DNA of 42,657 nucleotides from Candidatus Dojkabacteria bacterium (GTDB taxonomy: Bacteria > Patescibacteria > Dojkabacteria > SC72). This document shows, piece after piece, positions 32,201 to 38,795 of this stretch. The DNA lies in the NCBI GenBank assembly GCA_023229785.1, contig JALNYV010000017.1, positions 1 to 42,657 on the forward strand, written 5' to 3'. Positions within the stretch are counted from its first letter, which is position 1. Each line of letters starts with the position of its first letter. The position numbers and the translations under genes are program-made. A model generated the notes under the pieces. The model saw only the letters and a list, made by a program, of their open reading frames with translations. It was not told where the DNA came from and did not search any database.

Positions 32201-32607
32201 CCATAGAAGCAGTCGGAACTATAACTAAATACAATAATATCGCTACTGAAGATTACGGAGTGCCTGCAATAGTCGATGGTGTTCATCTGACTGCACAAGT
32301 AGCGGATATAGGGGCTACTAATATAACCAACGCAGGGACTGCTGGTAATTACAGGGTTTCTTATTATTTACAAGATACATCTGCTGACATTACCGCAGGA
32401 ACGATAACTCTAACTTTTGCATTTACAGATGATGCAGGGGCGACTACGGTAGCCAGCACTCCTTTAGCTTTAACTGCTCTTGGTAGGACTTCAGGGGTAT
32501 TTTATATAAGACTTGCTTCAGGGAACTTAACTTACGCAATTACTCATACAGGATTATTTGGAACATCTAATTATAGATTAGATATAAATACAGAAAGGGT
32601 TGACTAA
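29269..32607 (+). CDS. Giant fibre/adhesin with signal peptide and two FN3-like domains
   Basis: 1112 aa from ATG 29269; three upstream codons from a TTG are ignored. A signal peptide (MKKYLLSLLFISLFLASLFA) is followed by EDYGDASPNKAKQIKVSDF and a long beta-helical-type shaft rich in Gly, Thr and Asn (residues about 60-500). Two similar fibronectin-III-like domains follow at about 520-625 (GGSMDDGDYYYVIAAMDRFG) and 725-830 (GGSMAAGDYYYTIVQHCW). After another shaft, the C-terminus has a beta-rich end domain (YRVSYYLQDTSADITAGTIT). The 29.5-30.4 kb part is visibly more GC-rich than neighbouring genes, suggesting separate origin. Probably a receptor-binding fibre. Confidence 0.7.
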   Translation: MKKYLLSLLFISLFLASLFAEDYGDASPNKAKQIKVSDFATYFDSASPATVQSALQQLSASYPVVTSTPYLKLDTSNDPLTGKLQSGTDGTGYGLTWYSNVAGTYWDIDNLGTWNLYGQGDFTWDGYDLLNLAGVNIITDSNITMSSVTSGSVLFAGTGGLISQDNTNLFWDNTGKALGVGINLPLSDVDIQKGTTVTAPVGTAAADALRVVHNTGINSVARAGMFLTYDTDNNANTAATASLNAFLYKDGAGANTGSTGYIAGRYGVRMTSAATGGNITNANVLYTELAGSSQYTGTITNARGLYMTAFDDGGGAITNAHHIVLNPQTIGSASNVAINLLGDSTALNVANLGAGIMFGAGGGTTGDAGMAWNGTDFVINPQLVSDGNVKLISQSTTNEYLFSLYNAAANTTGNRIKFFHSRGTLASPTATQSGDTLGGFCFYGYTNAEKEGAGIYALAKSTWTASSAESYLSFWNTANSSVVNTERGRWTSTGLSLGAFNAAQRLHSAYNDQWVMNMTTMGAPTCTPLTTGGSMDDGDYYYVIAAMDRFGGETIKGTESSVATITGGGGNGSVSLTWTNLAQAYKYKIFRTSVSGTYTSPALITTMATNGEINFIDTLNTPTSGAPLTTGNAYGIKLHSGTGAISQINSSYITVTPLLQITKASAYEVDIEKMSQLTLLNIGGAISGGNHSSSYDRFYGTRPGSADPTIYAGNKHQNITQASYPAPTGTPSITGGSMAAGDYYYTIVQHCWALGTFAEQYQQSVESAKITVASGTTGSVVLSWNANYAGNTKSFVIYRTQTSGTYTTPTLIAEVSSATFTYTDTLATPSAGVPDATTYSTYPRFATFLRTEGGNAAQITYVDCRGNYVLSTVDNIFKGKTNSYTLAIKSGVAPTTINADHAFLYAMDASAGNCRLAIASEGASSGDPMLIGKGYLMGSNAANGDLYLDGTNNATRTTSNVYVGSLGGLVTIGSAASSIEAVGTITKYNNIATEDYGVPAIVDGVHLTAQVADIGATNITNAGTAGNYRVSYYLQDTSADITAGTITLTFAFTDDAGATTVASTPLALTALGRTSGVFYIRLASGNLTYAITHTGLFGTSNYRLDINTERVD

Positions 32608-32945
32608 TGAAAAAACTTTTGTTCGTATTATTATTCGTATCAATTGTATCAATCGCAAGGGCGGAAAAAGTAGTTACGCAAACGATTAACAAAATCAATA
32701 TTACCTCAATCGTTATTGATAGACAAACAAGCGAGGATGGCGGTTACTATGTCAATCTCTGCGTAGTTTATGAAATCCTAGGCACACAGGGAATAATGAT
32801 AGACAGAGGAAGCAAGGAAAAAGTTTTAATCTCGCAAAAAGATAAAATAACCGATAGGGAAATGAGGGTGGCGATCGGGCAAGAATTACTACCTTTTATA
32901 AAATCTATTAAACAACAAGTAGCTAATTATACGGAGAATGACTAA
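32607..32945 (+). CDS. Exported small protein with signal peptide (112 aa)
   Basis: MKKLLFVLLFVSIVSIARA-E is a signal peptide (ARA cleavage). The mature part has TINKINITSIVIDRQTSEDG and later KITDREMRVAIGQELLPFIK, about 90 residues of mixed alpha/beta. It starts in a TAATG overlap with the fibre gene and is coupled to the 69-aa gene. Function unknown. Confidence 0.65.
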   Translation: MKKLLFVLLFVSIVSIARAEKVVTQTINKINITSIVIDRQTSEDGGYYVNLCVVYEILGTQGIMIDRGSKEKVLISQKDKITDREMRVAIGQELLPFIKSIKQQVANYTEND

Positions 32946-33154
32946 TGGGTGAAAATGGAAATGGTAAATGGCAATTAGCGTTTTGGTTGATTACTGTAAT
33001 TTGTGGTGTTTGGCTTTTAACTTTGACACAAGGAGTGATTGCTAATGACAGGGTAAATACCGAAGAACATAAAGATATTACTAAGGTTATTTATACTCAG
33101 TTAGCAGCGATTGATATTAAACTGGCACGATTAGAAACTAAACTTGAAAAATGA
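32945..33154 (+). CDS. Single-span membrane protein with coiled coil (69 aa)
   Basis: A hydrophobic helix (KWQLAFWLITVICGVWLLTL) is followed by a helical, charged coil (VIYTQLAAIDIKLARLETKL). This is the shape of an inner-membrane spanin or a lysis accessory, but no Rz1-type lipoprotein pair is obvious. Starts in a TAATG overlap. Confidence 0.55.
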   Translation: MGENGNGKWQLAFWLITVICGVWLLTLTQGVIANDRVNTEEHKDITKVIYTQLAAIDIKLARLETKLEK

Positions 33155-33306
33155 ATTTAATTTGCCCTGAATGTAACACAGAATTAGAAAGAAAGTTAGG
33201 TTTACCTGGAGTAGTTTGTGATTGCCCGAAATGCAAAAAGCGTTGGATCAAGTGCGTAGATAGGTTAGTTTCATTAGAGGAGATAGACAACTGGCACGGA
33301 GTATAA
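33151..33306 (+). CDS. Zinc-ribbon protein (51 aa)
   Basis: ATGA overlap start. Reads MNLICPECNTELERKLGLPG, then VVCDCPKCKKRWIKC. The two CxxC pairs (CPEC and CPKC) form a classic zinc ribbon, with extra Cys. Phages often carry such small adapters; the role here is unknown. Confidence 0.65.
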   Translation: MNLICPECNTELERKLGLPGVVCDCPKCKKRWIKCVDRLVSLEEIDNWHGV

Positions 33307-33308
33307 AA

Positions 33309-34835
33309 ATGAAAAAAATTAAATTATTACTTATCGTATTATTTTTATTATTTACAGTTAACTGTTCGGCAGCCACAATGACCATAACTTCAGCCGGAGC
33401 AACGGGCGATGTAACCGATGTCGGGGATTGCACGGGAGGGGCGTGTTTCAACGGCACACAAGGCACGACTTTAACTTTTAACAATATCGGAGGCGATGCT
33501 ACTATCGGTTACGACGGTTCAACTTTTACATTCTCAAAGTTTATTACCGCCAATGTAACAGGTGCTTTGACTGGTAATGCCTCGACAGCTACTTCGGCGA
33601 CTTCGGCAACCAGCGCAACTTCAGCCACGAACTCGACCAATTCGACTAATATAGGTATCACAAATGACACGACTACGGCGGCGACAATGTATCCTTTATG
33701 GGCTACGGCAAATACAGGAAACCTTCCGGCTAAAGTGTCATCAACTAAATTGTCTTTTGTTCCCTCGACAGGCATACTTACTTCTACTGGGTTTGCTGGT
33801 AATTTAACGGGAAATGTTACGGGTAATGTAACAGGATCAAGCGGTTCTTGCACAGGAAACTCTGCTACTGCTACCACAGCAACTAACGCTACAAATACGG
33901 CGATTACCGATGACACTACTACTAACGCCACGATGTATCCAACTTGGGTTACTGCTAACACGGGAAACTTACCGCAGAAAGTCAGTTCGACAAAGTTAAG
34001 TTTTAATCCCTCAACTGGTATCTTGACTTCAACTGCTTTTGCTGGGGACTTGACCGGCAATGTAACTGGAACTGTATCAGGAAACGCTGGCACAGTAACT
34101 AACGGAGTCTATACGACTAATAATTTGAGTGTTTTATCAGCCACGACTTCGACCCAATTATTTGGAGTTATATCTGACGAAACAGGTTCAGCTGCAGGTT
34201 CGCCATTAGCGGTGTTTAATCAAAATCCCACGATTAACGGGATAACTATGGCGAATAACAATAATTTAACTTTTGGAACAGAAACCTTTACTTTTGACGG
34301 GGCAACTTCCAATGACTTTGAATTTTCTGATGATATTAATATTAACGATACTGACCCGCATTTAAGATTAAAACCAACAAGCGGAGATACTTTTGAGTGG
34401 TATGCTTTTGGAGACGAGTTATTTGAAACTAATTATACAGACGGAATTATTTTGAGTAGGGTTAATGCCACTAATACGATAAACTCAAGAGAAGTATTTA
34501 ACTCAAGTGCTGTGGTGGAAAATCTTGCTGCTGCCGATGACGGGGTATCGCTTGGTTCAACAAATTACCCTCGGACAATTACTGCTATCGGAGTGCATTG
34601 CGACGGAACTTGCACTACGCCTGCGGTTATCGCTTTGCAAGACAGGGTAGGAAACGCCATGACTCACAGTGCGCCTACAGTATCAACAGGAACTGTGGAT
34701 ACTGTCTATACTGCCGTAACAGCGAATAATACTTTAAATGCAGGAGAAGGATTGGAGTTTAATGTAACCAATGCAGTATCTCCTGAAACTGATAGATATA
34801 CAATTTCATTTACTTGGAATAAAAATGTTAACTAA
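33309..34835 (+). CDS. Tail fibre with duplicated shaft module and signal peptide (508 aa)
   Basis: A signal peptide (MKKIKLLLIVLFLLFTVNCS, CSA cleavage) precedes a Cys-containing small domain (DVTDVGDCTGGACFNG). Two similar blocks follow: NDTTTAATMYPLWATANTGN to TGILTSTGFAGNLTGNVTG, and DDTTTNATMYPTWVTANTGN to TGILTSTAFAGDLTGNVTG. The linkers are Thr/Ser/Ala-rich (SATSATSATSATNSTNST). The C-terminal about 200 residues look like a beta-rich head. Blocks of this type are known in fibres of diverse phages. Base composition is more GC-rich than in neighbouring genes. Confidence 0.7.
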   Translation: MKKIKLLLIVLFLLFTVNCSAATMTITSAGATGDVTDVGDCTGGACFNGTQGTTLTFNNIGGDATIGYDGSTFTFSKFITANVTGALTGNASTATSATSATSATSATNSTNSTNIGITNDTTTAATMYPLWATANTGNLPAKVSSTKLSFVPSTGILTSTGFAGNLTGNVTGNVTGSSGSCTGNSATATTATNATNTAITDDTTTNATMYPTWVTANTGNLPQKVSSTKLSFNPSTGILTSTAFAGDLTGNVTGTVSGNAGTVTNGVYTTNNLSVLSATTSTQLFGVISDETGSAAGSPLAVFNQNPTINGITMANNNNLTFGTETFTFDGATSNDFEFSDDININDTDPHLRLKPTSGDTFEWYAFGDELFETNYTDGIILSRVNATNTINSREVFNSSAVVENLAAADDGVSLGSTNYPRTITAIGVHCDGTCTTPAVIALQDRVGNAMTHSAPTVSTGTVDTVYTAVTANNTLNAGEGLEFNVTNAVSPETDRYTISFTWNKNVN

Positions 34836-34959
34836 ATTCATAATTACTAATTATATTGCGGGCGGATTAATTCCAATGATAGTAACGGAGTTTTTTAGGG
34901 GAATATTTTGGACATTAGGAGCGATAGTGGTAATTAAAATATTTAAGATAAAACTATGA
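34825..34959 (+). CDS. Small membrane peptide (44 aa)
   Basis: ATG 34825 overlaps the fibre stop by 11 bp (the frame also reaches 34771). Reads MLTKFIITNYIAGGLIPMIV followed by FFRGIFWTLGAIVVIKIFKI: one or two hydrophobic spans with a basic end. Possibly part of the lysis or envelope set. Confidence 0.5.
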   Translation: MLTKFIITNYIAGGLIPMIVTEFFRGIFWTLGAIVVIKIFKIKL

Positions 34960-35543
34960 GATATTTAATCCTATTATTCTTATTTATTCCAAGTTTGTGT
35001 TTTGGAGCATTAGTTGAAGGAATAAATTGCGGTTTTGTAACTACTGCTCCTACTGCTGACCCTGCAGATGGAACCTTGACAGGGATACAAGCCCAATGTC
35101 GTTCAGGTAAGTTTACCGCCCCCGCTGGAGCTACATCTATTACAGAAATTGGTTGGTGGTGTGATAATGCAACAGAAGAAGCTAATTTTGAATTAGGAAT
35201 TTATAGCGACAATGGAGGGGGAGCAACAAGTCTACCCGCAACATTACAATCAGGAGTTAGTAGAACTAACGCTAAAGGAACTGATGCTGGATGGAAAAAA
35301 GCAACTGTATCTATTCCAGTAACCGCAGGAACTATTTATTGGTTAACTTTTCAGTTAGATAATACTGCCACTCCTACCCATACCAACTTTCACACTGGAG
35401 AAGGTAGACGAGATAAAGACACAACAGATACTGCTACTCTACCTGATACTTGGATTTCAGGTGGAGCGGCTAATGATTTAATAGCACTTTACGCAGTCTA
35501 TACTACTGGAGAATCAACACGACGTATCATATTTATGCAATGA
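34956..35543 (+). CDS. Exported beta-sandwich-like protein with signal peptide (195 aa)
   Basis: MRYLILLFLFIPSLCFG-A is a signal peptide, and ALVEGINCGF begins the mature chain. The rest is a beta-rich domain (GATSITEIGWWCDNATEEAN, then KATVSIPVTAGTIYWLTFQL) typical of jelly-roll or carbohydrate-binding-like domains in fibres. Starts in an ATGA overlap. It may bind surface sugars; this is an inference from shape. Confidence 0.6.
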   Translation: MRYLILLFLFIPSLCFGALVEGINCGFVTTAPTADPADGTLTGIQAQCRSGKFTAPAGATSITEIGWWCDNATEEANFELGIYSDNGGGATSLPATLQSGVSRTNAKGTDAGWKKATVSIPVTAGTIYWLTFQLDNTATPTHTNFHTGEGRRDKDTTDTATLPDTWISGGAANDLIALYAVYTTGESTRRIIFMQ

Positions 35544-35653
35544 GTTATCTAAAGCAAACTTGGCAGTGTAGATATTTGATTATAAATTTCTTGGTGGTTG
35601 CGATTATAGGTGGGATAATGGATGGATTGGTGATATTAACTTTATGGAGGTAA
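35540..35653 (+). CDS. Small membrane peptide (37 aa)
   Basis: ATGA overlap start. Reads MSYLKQTWQCRYLIINFLVV followed by AIIGGIMDGLVILTL: one hydrophobic helix. It leads into the two-span holin candidate one base later. Function uncertain. Confidence 0.5.
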   Translation: MSYLKQTWQCRYLIINFLVVAIIGGIMDGLVILTLWR

Positions 35654-35654
35654 G

Positions 35655-35831
35655 ATGATAGAGAAAATTTTAAGTGGCAGGTTAATTTTAACAGTAGTTT
35701 GTGCGGTGGTATTTGCTTATGTATCAATAGCCAAGATTATTCCGGCAGATGCGATAATCTCGATACTTACGATGGTTTTTATCAGCTACTTTCAAAGACA
35801 AGACAGAAAACAGGAGGATAAAAATGCCTAA
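35655..35831 (+). CDS. Holin-like two-span protein (58 aa)
   Basis: Two hydrophobic segments (RLILTVVCAVVFAYVSIAKI and DAIISILTMVFISYF) and a charged C-terminus (QRQDRKQEDKNA): the class II holin layout. Ribosome-binding site TGGAGG. It overlaps the next gene. It is the best holin candidate in the genome, but holins share no sequence motif, so the call rests on topology and context. Confidence 0.5.
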   Translation: MIEKILSGRLILTVVCAVVFAYVSIAKIIPADAIISILTMVFISYFQRQDRKQEDKNA

Positions 35832-36120
35832 TTGGTTAAAGAATCTTTTAGACCATGCTTTCAGGTTTATTAGTGCAGTATTGAAGTCAGTATTTACGAT
35901 TGCTTTTAAGATGTTAATGGCACGGCTTAGTGATGTAGCGACTTTGAGTATTACCAAATTAGCCGCAACAAATTTAAGTAACGATGAAAAGCGTAGAGAG
36001 GCGTTTAATGAAATCAAAACTGCGGCTATCGAAAGAGCATTGAGTTTTAACGATAGCGATTTATATTTGATAATCGAAGTTTTCCATAAAAACTTGAAGG
36101 CAGCCGGAGTGATAGCATAA
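35824..36120 (+). CDS. Amphipathic small protein of the lysis region (98 aa)
   Basis: ATG 35824 has AGGAGG. A hydrophobic N-terminal half (NWLKNLLDHAFRFISAVLKS) is followed by a charged helix with EKRREAFNEIKTAAIERALS. Such proteins next to holins may be LL-H-type holin accessories. No motif recognised. Overlaps the next ATG by one base. Confidence 0.5.
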   Translation: MPNWLKNLLDHAFRFISAVLKSVFTIAFKMLMARLSDVATLSITKLAATNLSNDEKRREAFNEIKTAAIERALSFNDSDLYLIIEVFHKNLKAAGVIA

Positions 36121-36410
36121 TGGAAATCACTAAAGACACAATAAAAGAAGGAGTAAAGCATTCTATTTTACGCACCTTGAGCGTAGTAAGTGTCTTATTG
36201 ATTGTCGGTGGACTTGCTTACGGATTGACTTTCTTATTCCGCAAGCCTTCACAGAATATTGTAGTGGAGAAAGGTGGCTCGGCTCAGATTACGCAGATAA
36301 ATAAGACTACCAAATTCTTCGTACCTTTTGTCGAAGTTTATACGATGAAAGAAAGTGGAGATGAAGGATTAGGATACGGAATTAAAACGGGGGTGCGGGT
36401 TGAGTTTTAA
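36120..36410 (+). CDS. Single-span membrane protein (96 aa)
   Basis: N-terminal cytoplasmic helix, one membrane span (LSVVSVLLIVGGLAYGLTFL) and an outer beta-type tail (PSQNIVVEKGGSAQITQINK to GIKTGVRVEF). Topology would suit an inner-membrane spanin-like or virion-anchored protein, but no Rz1 partner is seen. Starts in a TAATG overlap. Confidence 0.5.
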   Translation: MEITKDTIKEGVKHSILRTLSVVSVLLIVGGLAYGLTFLFRKPSQNIVVEKGGSAQITQINKTTKFFVPFVEVYTMKESGDEGLGYGIKTGVRVEF

Positions 36411-36864
36411 GATAATACTTATTTGGTTAATAGTTACCATAGTTTCTGCCATTCTTTATAGATTAGGTGGTTGGATTAAGTCTTGGTTAAGAGATTGGCT
36501 AATTCCACTCCTACTATACGGCACAATAGTGTTTTTTAGCGTTCCTAGCCACTTTCTTGGCTATATCTGCTTAATAATAGCTATATTACTTACTGGACTG
36601 GCTTTAACGACATATTATGACTCTTTGTTTGGATTTGACAACTTTTGGTTTCATGGGTTTATGATAGGTTTAGGTGCTTTTCCTTTAATCTGGTATGGTA
36701 GCATTTGGTATCTAATTTTAGTAAGAGCAATAATTCTAGCAATTACTTTTGGATTATTAAATTGGTGGGTAAATAAAAAACAGATAAAGTATAGTGATTG
36801 GATTGAGGAATTAAGCAGAGGTTTTCTAATATTAGCAACCTTTCCATTATTACTAAGATTTTAG
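36400..36864 (+). CDS. Multi-span membrane protein, YRLGG type (154 aa, TTG start)
   Basis: TTG 36400 overlaps the previous gene. About four to five hydrophobic spans; the AILYRLGGWIKSW stretch near the start and WIEELSRGFLILATFPLLL near the end match a recurring phage membrane protein I remember by these motifs (YRLGG ... E..RGF). Function unknown. It is the last gene before the internal promoter of the MPE cassette. Confidence 0.6.
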   Translation: MSFKIILIWLIVTIVSAILYRLGGWIKSWLRDWLIPLLLYGTIVFFSVPSHFLGYICLIIAILLTGLALTTYYDSLFGFDNFWFHGFMIGLGAFPLIWYGSIWYLILVRAIILAITFGLLNWWVNKKQIKYSDWIEELSRGFLILATFPLLLRF

Positions 36865-36892
36865 TGGACAAATCATAAATTTGTGTTATACT
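36865..36892 (+). promoter_or_regulatory. Sigma70-type promoter of the MPE cassette (TGGACA-16-TATACT)
   Basis: The -35 TGGACA (36865-36870) and -10 TATACT (36887-36892) have a 16-bp spacer, each hexamer 5/6 to consensus. Transcription would start near 36899, 16 bases before the CTG start of the metallophosphoesterase. It is the only clear promoter inside the rightward unit and suggests the last three genes are expressed independently. Confidence 0.65.
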
Positions 36893-36914
36893 AATTCTTA
36901 ATAAGGAGGTAAAT

Positions 36915-37766
36915 CTGTTTAGCGACAGCATTTTCACCATCCATAAGTTTCAAATCCCCGTAACAAAACTCAATGAACCTATCTATTTAATTCCTTTTGG
37001 AGATATTCACCGATTTGCTCCTCTTTGTGATGTTGAAAGATGGCTTGAATTTACTACTTGGGCTAAACATAAGAAGAATTGTTATTTTATCGGTATGGGA
37101 GATTATGATGATTTAGCTTCCTATACTGAAAGAAAAGCACTACTTCACGCCTGCCTTCACGAATCAACACAAATGTCTTTAGATGAGTTATATACTATTA
37201 GGGTTAACAATTTTCTTAAAGAAATATTCTTTATGAAAGACAAGATAATAGGATTAATTGAAGGTAATCACCACGCTATACTTCAATCTGGCATGACTAC
37301 TACTCAAATGATGTGTGATAAATTAAAATGTAAGTATCTTGGAGTTAGTTCTTTTATAAGATTACTATTTCCCATGCAGAATAGCATTAAAAAAACTTAT
37401 GCGATTGATATATTTGCTCATCACGGAAAGGGTGCAGCTAGATTAGCTGGAAGTAGTATAAATACAGTAGAACAAATGTGTGGAATAGCAGATGCTGATA
37501 TTTATCTTATGGGACATGACCATAAAAAAGGTATAGTTCCTAAAGCAAGGTTATATTTAGGGGATAATAGATTAAAGCAGAAAAAGATATTGCTTTGCAG
37601 AACCGGTTCTTTTCTAAAAGGTTATGTTGAAGACCAACCAAGCTATGTAGCTAGAGCCTTAATGACTCCAAGCGACTTAGGTAATATTAAAATTGAAATG
37701 ACCCCCCGAAGAAAACAAAATAATGACCAAGATGATTATTATGTGGATTTACATGGAAGTGTATAA
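36915..37766 (+). CDS. Metallophosphoesterase with CTG start (283 aa)
   Basis: The frame has no ATG before residue 61 (37095), but the first metal-binding motif lies upstream: FGDIHRF (D30, H32), then GMGDYDDL (D63, D66). Later come EGNHHAI (117-119), AHHGKG (169-170) and MGHDHKK (200-203), the complete DxH - GDxxD - GNH - H - GHxH set of calcineurin-like phosphoesterases. AAGGAGGT is followed after 4 bases by CTG 36915, so CTG is the likely start. Starting at 37095 would remove the first metal ligands. The family cuts phosphodiesters or phosphoesters with two metals. Substrate unknown; nucleotide or DNA processing fits a phage. Confidence 0.75.
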   Translation: MFSDSIFTIHKFQIPVTKLNEPIYLIPFGDIHRFAPLCDVERWLEFTTWAKHKKNCYFIGMGDYDDLASYTERKALLHACLHESTQMSLDELYTIRVNNFLKEIFFMKDKIIGLIEGNHHAILQSGMTTTQMMCDKLKCKYLGVSSFIRLLFPMQNSIKKTYAIDIFAHHGKGAARLAGSSINTVEQMCGIADADIYLMGHDHKKGIVPKARLYLGDNRLKQKKILLCRTGSFLKGYVEDQPSYVARALMTPSDLGNIKIEMTPRRKQNNDQDDYYVDLHGSV

Positions 37767-38164
37767 TGGATAAATTTATTAGAGAAGAAGTATTGCATGG
37801 ATATACTCGTAAATTAGAACCTTCTTGTGGTAGTGTATTTACTATCTTTAATGATGACGGAAATACCGCAAGAGAGGTAGGGATTATTAAAGGTAAGTCA
37901 GGTTGTTGTGATAATCTCCTATTAAGAGTTATTTCTCTTTTATTGAGTAAATTATTACAAAGTGGATTATCAAGAGAGGAAATTAAAAGTATTCTTGAGA
38001 ACCAATTTGAAGGTAATTGTGGAAATAACTTAATCTGGGTTGACGGTATTAAATATCACTCTTGTATAGATTTTATCTTTAGGTCAATACTTCAAGATAT
38101 GGCAAGTCGAGGAGAAGTAAAAATTGAAGAAGAAAAAGAAGTTATACTACAAAACCAAGAATAA
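37766..38164 (+). CDS. Stand-alone TSCPD-domain protein (132 aa)
   Basis: The pattern TRKLEPSCGSVFTIFNDDGN, GIIKGKSGCCDNLLLRVISL, KLLQSGLSREEIKSILEN, then C in EGNCGNN and YHSCIDFIF matches the TSCPD domain: GKxG, RxxSxxL, a helix after SG, and Cys/SC-D near the end. In class II ribonucleotide reductases this domain is the C-terminal zinc/Cys part. Small stand-alone versions occur in phages and bacteria with unclear roles. No reductase is encoded here. Starts in a TAATG overlap. Confidence 0.7.
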   Translation: MDKFIREEVLHGYTRKLEPSCGSVFTIFNDDGNTAREVGIIKGKSGCCDNLLLRVISLLLSKLLQSGLSREEIKSILENQFEGNCGNNLIWVDGIKYHSCIDFIFRSILQDMASRGEVKIEEEKEVILQNQE

Positions 38165-38276
38165 ACAAAAATGTAGTATAAAACCTCTTGACTGTTACGG
38201 AGTAGATAATAATAAAGGTAAGATTTCTTTTGGTTCGATATTTGAAAGTACTCAAGACCATACAGGGCACTGGTAA
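38124..38276 (+). CDS. Small basic protein (50 aa, TTG start)
   Basis: TTG 38124 lies behind GAGGAGAAG and overlaps the TSCPD gene by 41 bp. Reads MKKKKKLYYKTKNKQKCSIK and ends SIFESTQDHTGHW. The basic start and the aromatic, ordered end suggest a nucleic-acid-binding peptide. It is the last rightward gene. I see no good terminator between it and the convergent leftward gene. Confidence 0.55.
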   Translation: MKKKKKLYYKTKNKQKCSIKPLDCYGVDNNKGKISFGSIFESTQDHTGHW

Positions 38277-38288
38277 ATAGAAGTAATT

Positions 38289-38447
38289 TTAGATTAGTTT
38301 TTTTACTCTTTCCTTAATTAAATCTGCAACTTTATCACTAATTCCAAAATACTCTGAAAAAAAATCATAATGCTTATTAAAAAAATTCCTGTTTTTCTCC
38401 TTAATGCTTATCTTAATTATTGCTATAAACAACATTTCATTTATCAT
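38289..38447 (-). CDS. Hypothetical protein, last leftward gene (52 aa)
   Basis: The frame is open to 38495, but ATG 38447 avoids a long overlap and starts just inside the stop of the upstream gene. Reads MINEMLFIAIIKISIKEKNR and ends DKVADLIKERVKKLI, helical and basic. The ribosome-binding site is weak. No family recognised. Confidence 0.45.
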   Translation of the reverse strand: MINEMLFIAIIKISIKEKNRNFFNKHYDFFSEYFGISDKVADLIKERVKKLI

Positions 38448-38691
38448 TAGTTGTTTTCTTAATCTTGTCATGAGAGCATTGAGATAGTTTATCATAAGAC
38501 TTCATATAGTTACTCATATATTCGGGATTTCTCTTAAACCACATCTTTACTGGATTACAATCTTTACAGTATCTTTTGTTATGTCGTTGAGTATATGATA
38601 CTTTTTCGGTCTTAATCTTATCGCATTCTATACATCTAAAAGTATAGTTTACCTTTCGGTATCTTCTATCTTTAGTTTTTTTATTATCCAT
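38437..38691 (-). CDS. Zinc-finger-like basic protein (84 aa)
   Basis: Two CxxC pairs (FRCIECDKIKTEKV, then RYCKDCNP) about 20 residues apart, embedded in a strongly basic chain (DNKKTKDRRYRKVNYTFR). Probably one zinc site and nucleic-acid binding. It resembles the Cys pattern of small zinc-binding phage and HNH-adjacent proteins, but no nuclease motif is present. Confidence 0.6.
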   Translation of the reverse strand: MDNKKTKDRRYRKVNYTFRCIECDKIKTEKVSYTQRHNKRYCKDCNPVKMWFKRNPEYMSNYMKSYDKLSQCSHDKIKKTTNDK

Positions 38692-38795
38692 TTAATCAGC
38701 CTTTCTTTCTTCTTTTTTCCCTCAGGAATACTCCAAGAATCCTTTGCCTCTGCCCACTTATTCCCGAATATCCTTAATAACTTTTCTTTTTCCAA
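38649..38795 (-). CDS. Small basic protein (48 aa, TTG start)
   Basis: TTG 38795 lies behind GAGAGG. Reads MEKEKLLRIFGNKWAEAKDS, then WSIPEGKKKKERLIKWI. It overlaps the 87-aa gene upstream by 38 bp and the 84-aa gene downstream by 43 bp. The sequence is protein-like with ordered tryptophans, so I accept it. Function unknown. Confidence 0.45.
   Translation of the reverse strand: MEKEKLLRIFGNKWAEAKDSWSIPEGKKKKERLIKWIIKKLKIEDTER

Noticed and set aside
33509..34093. A 194-codon leftward frame opposite the 508-aa fibre
   Set aside because: Valine/proline-rich antisense shadow of a low-complexity fibre gene without a ribosome-binding site.
37095..37766. ATG 37095 as start of the metallophosphoesterase
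   Set aside because: It would drop the GDIH motif (D30, H32), which is required for metal binding, and has no ribosome-binding site; CTG 36915 has a strong one.
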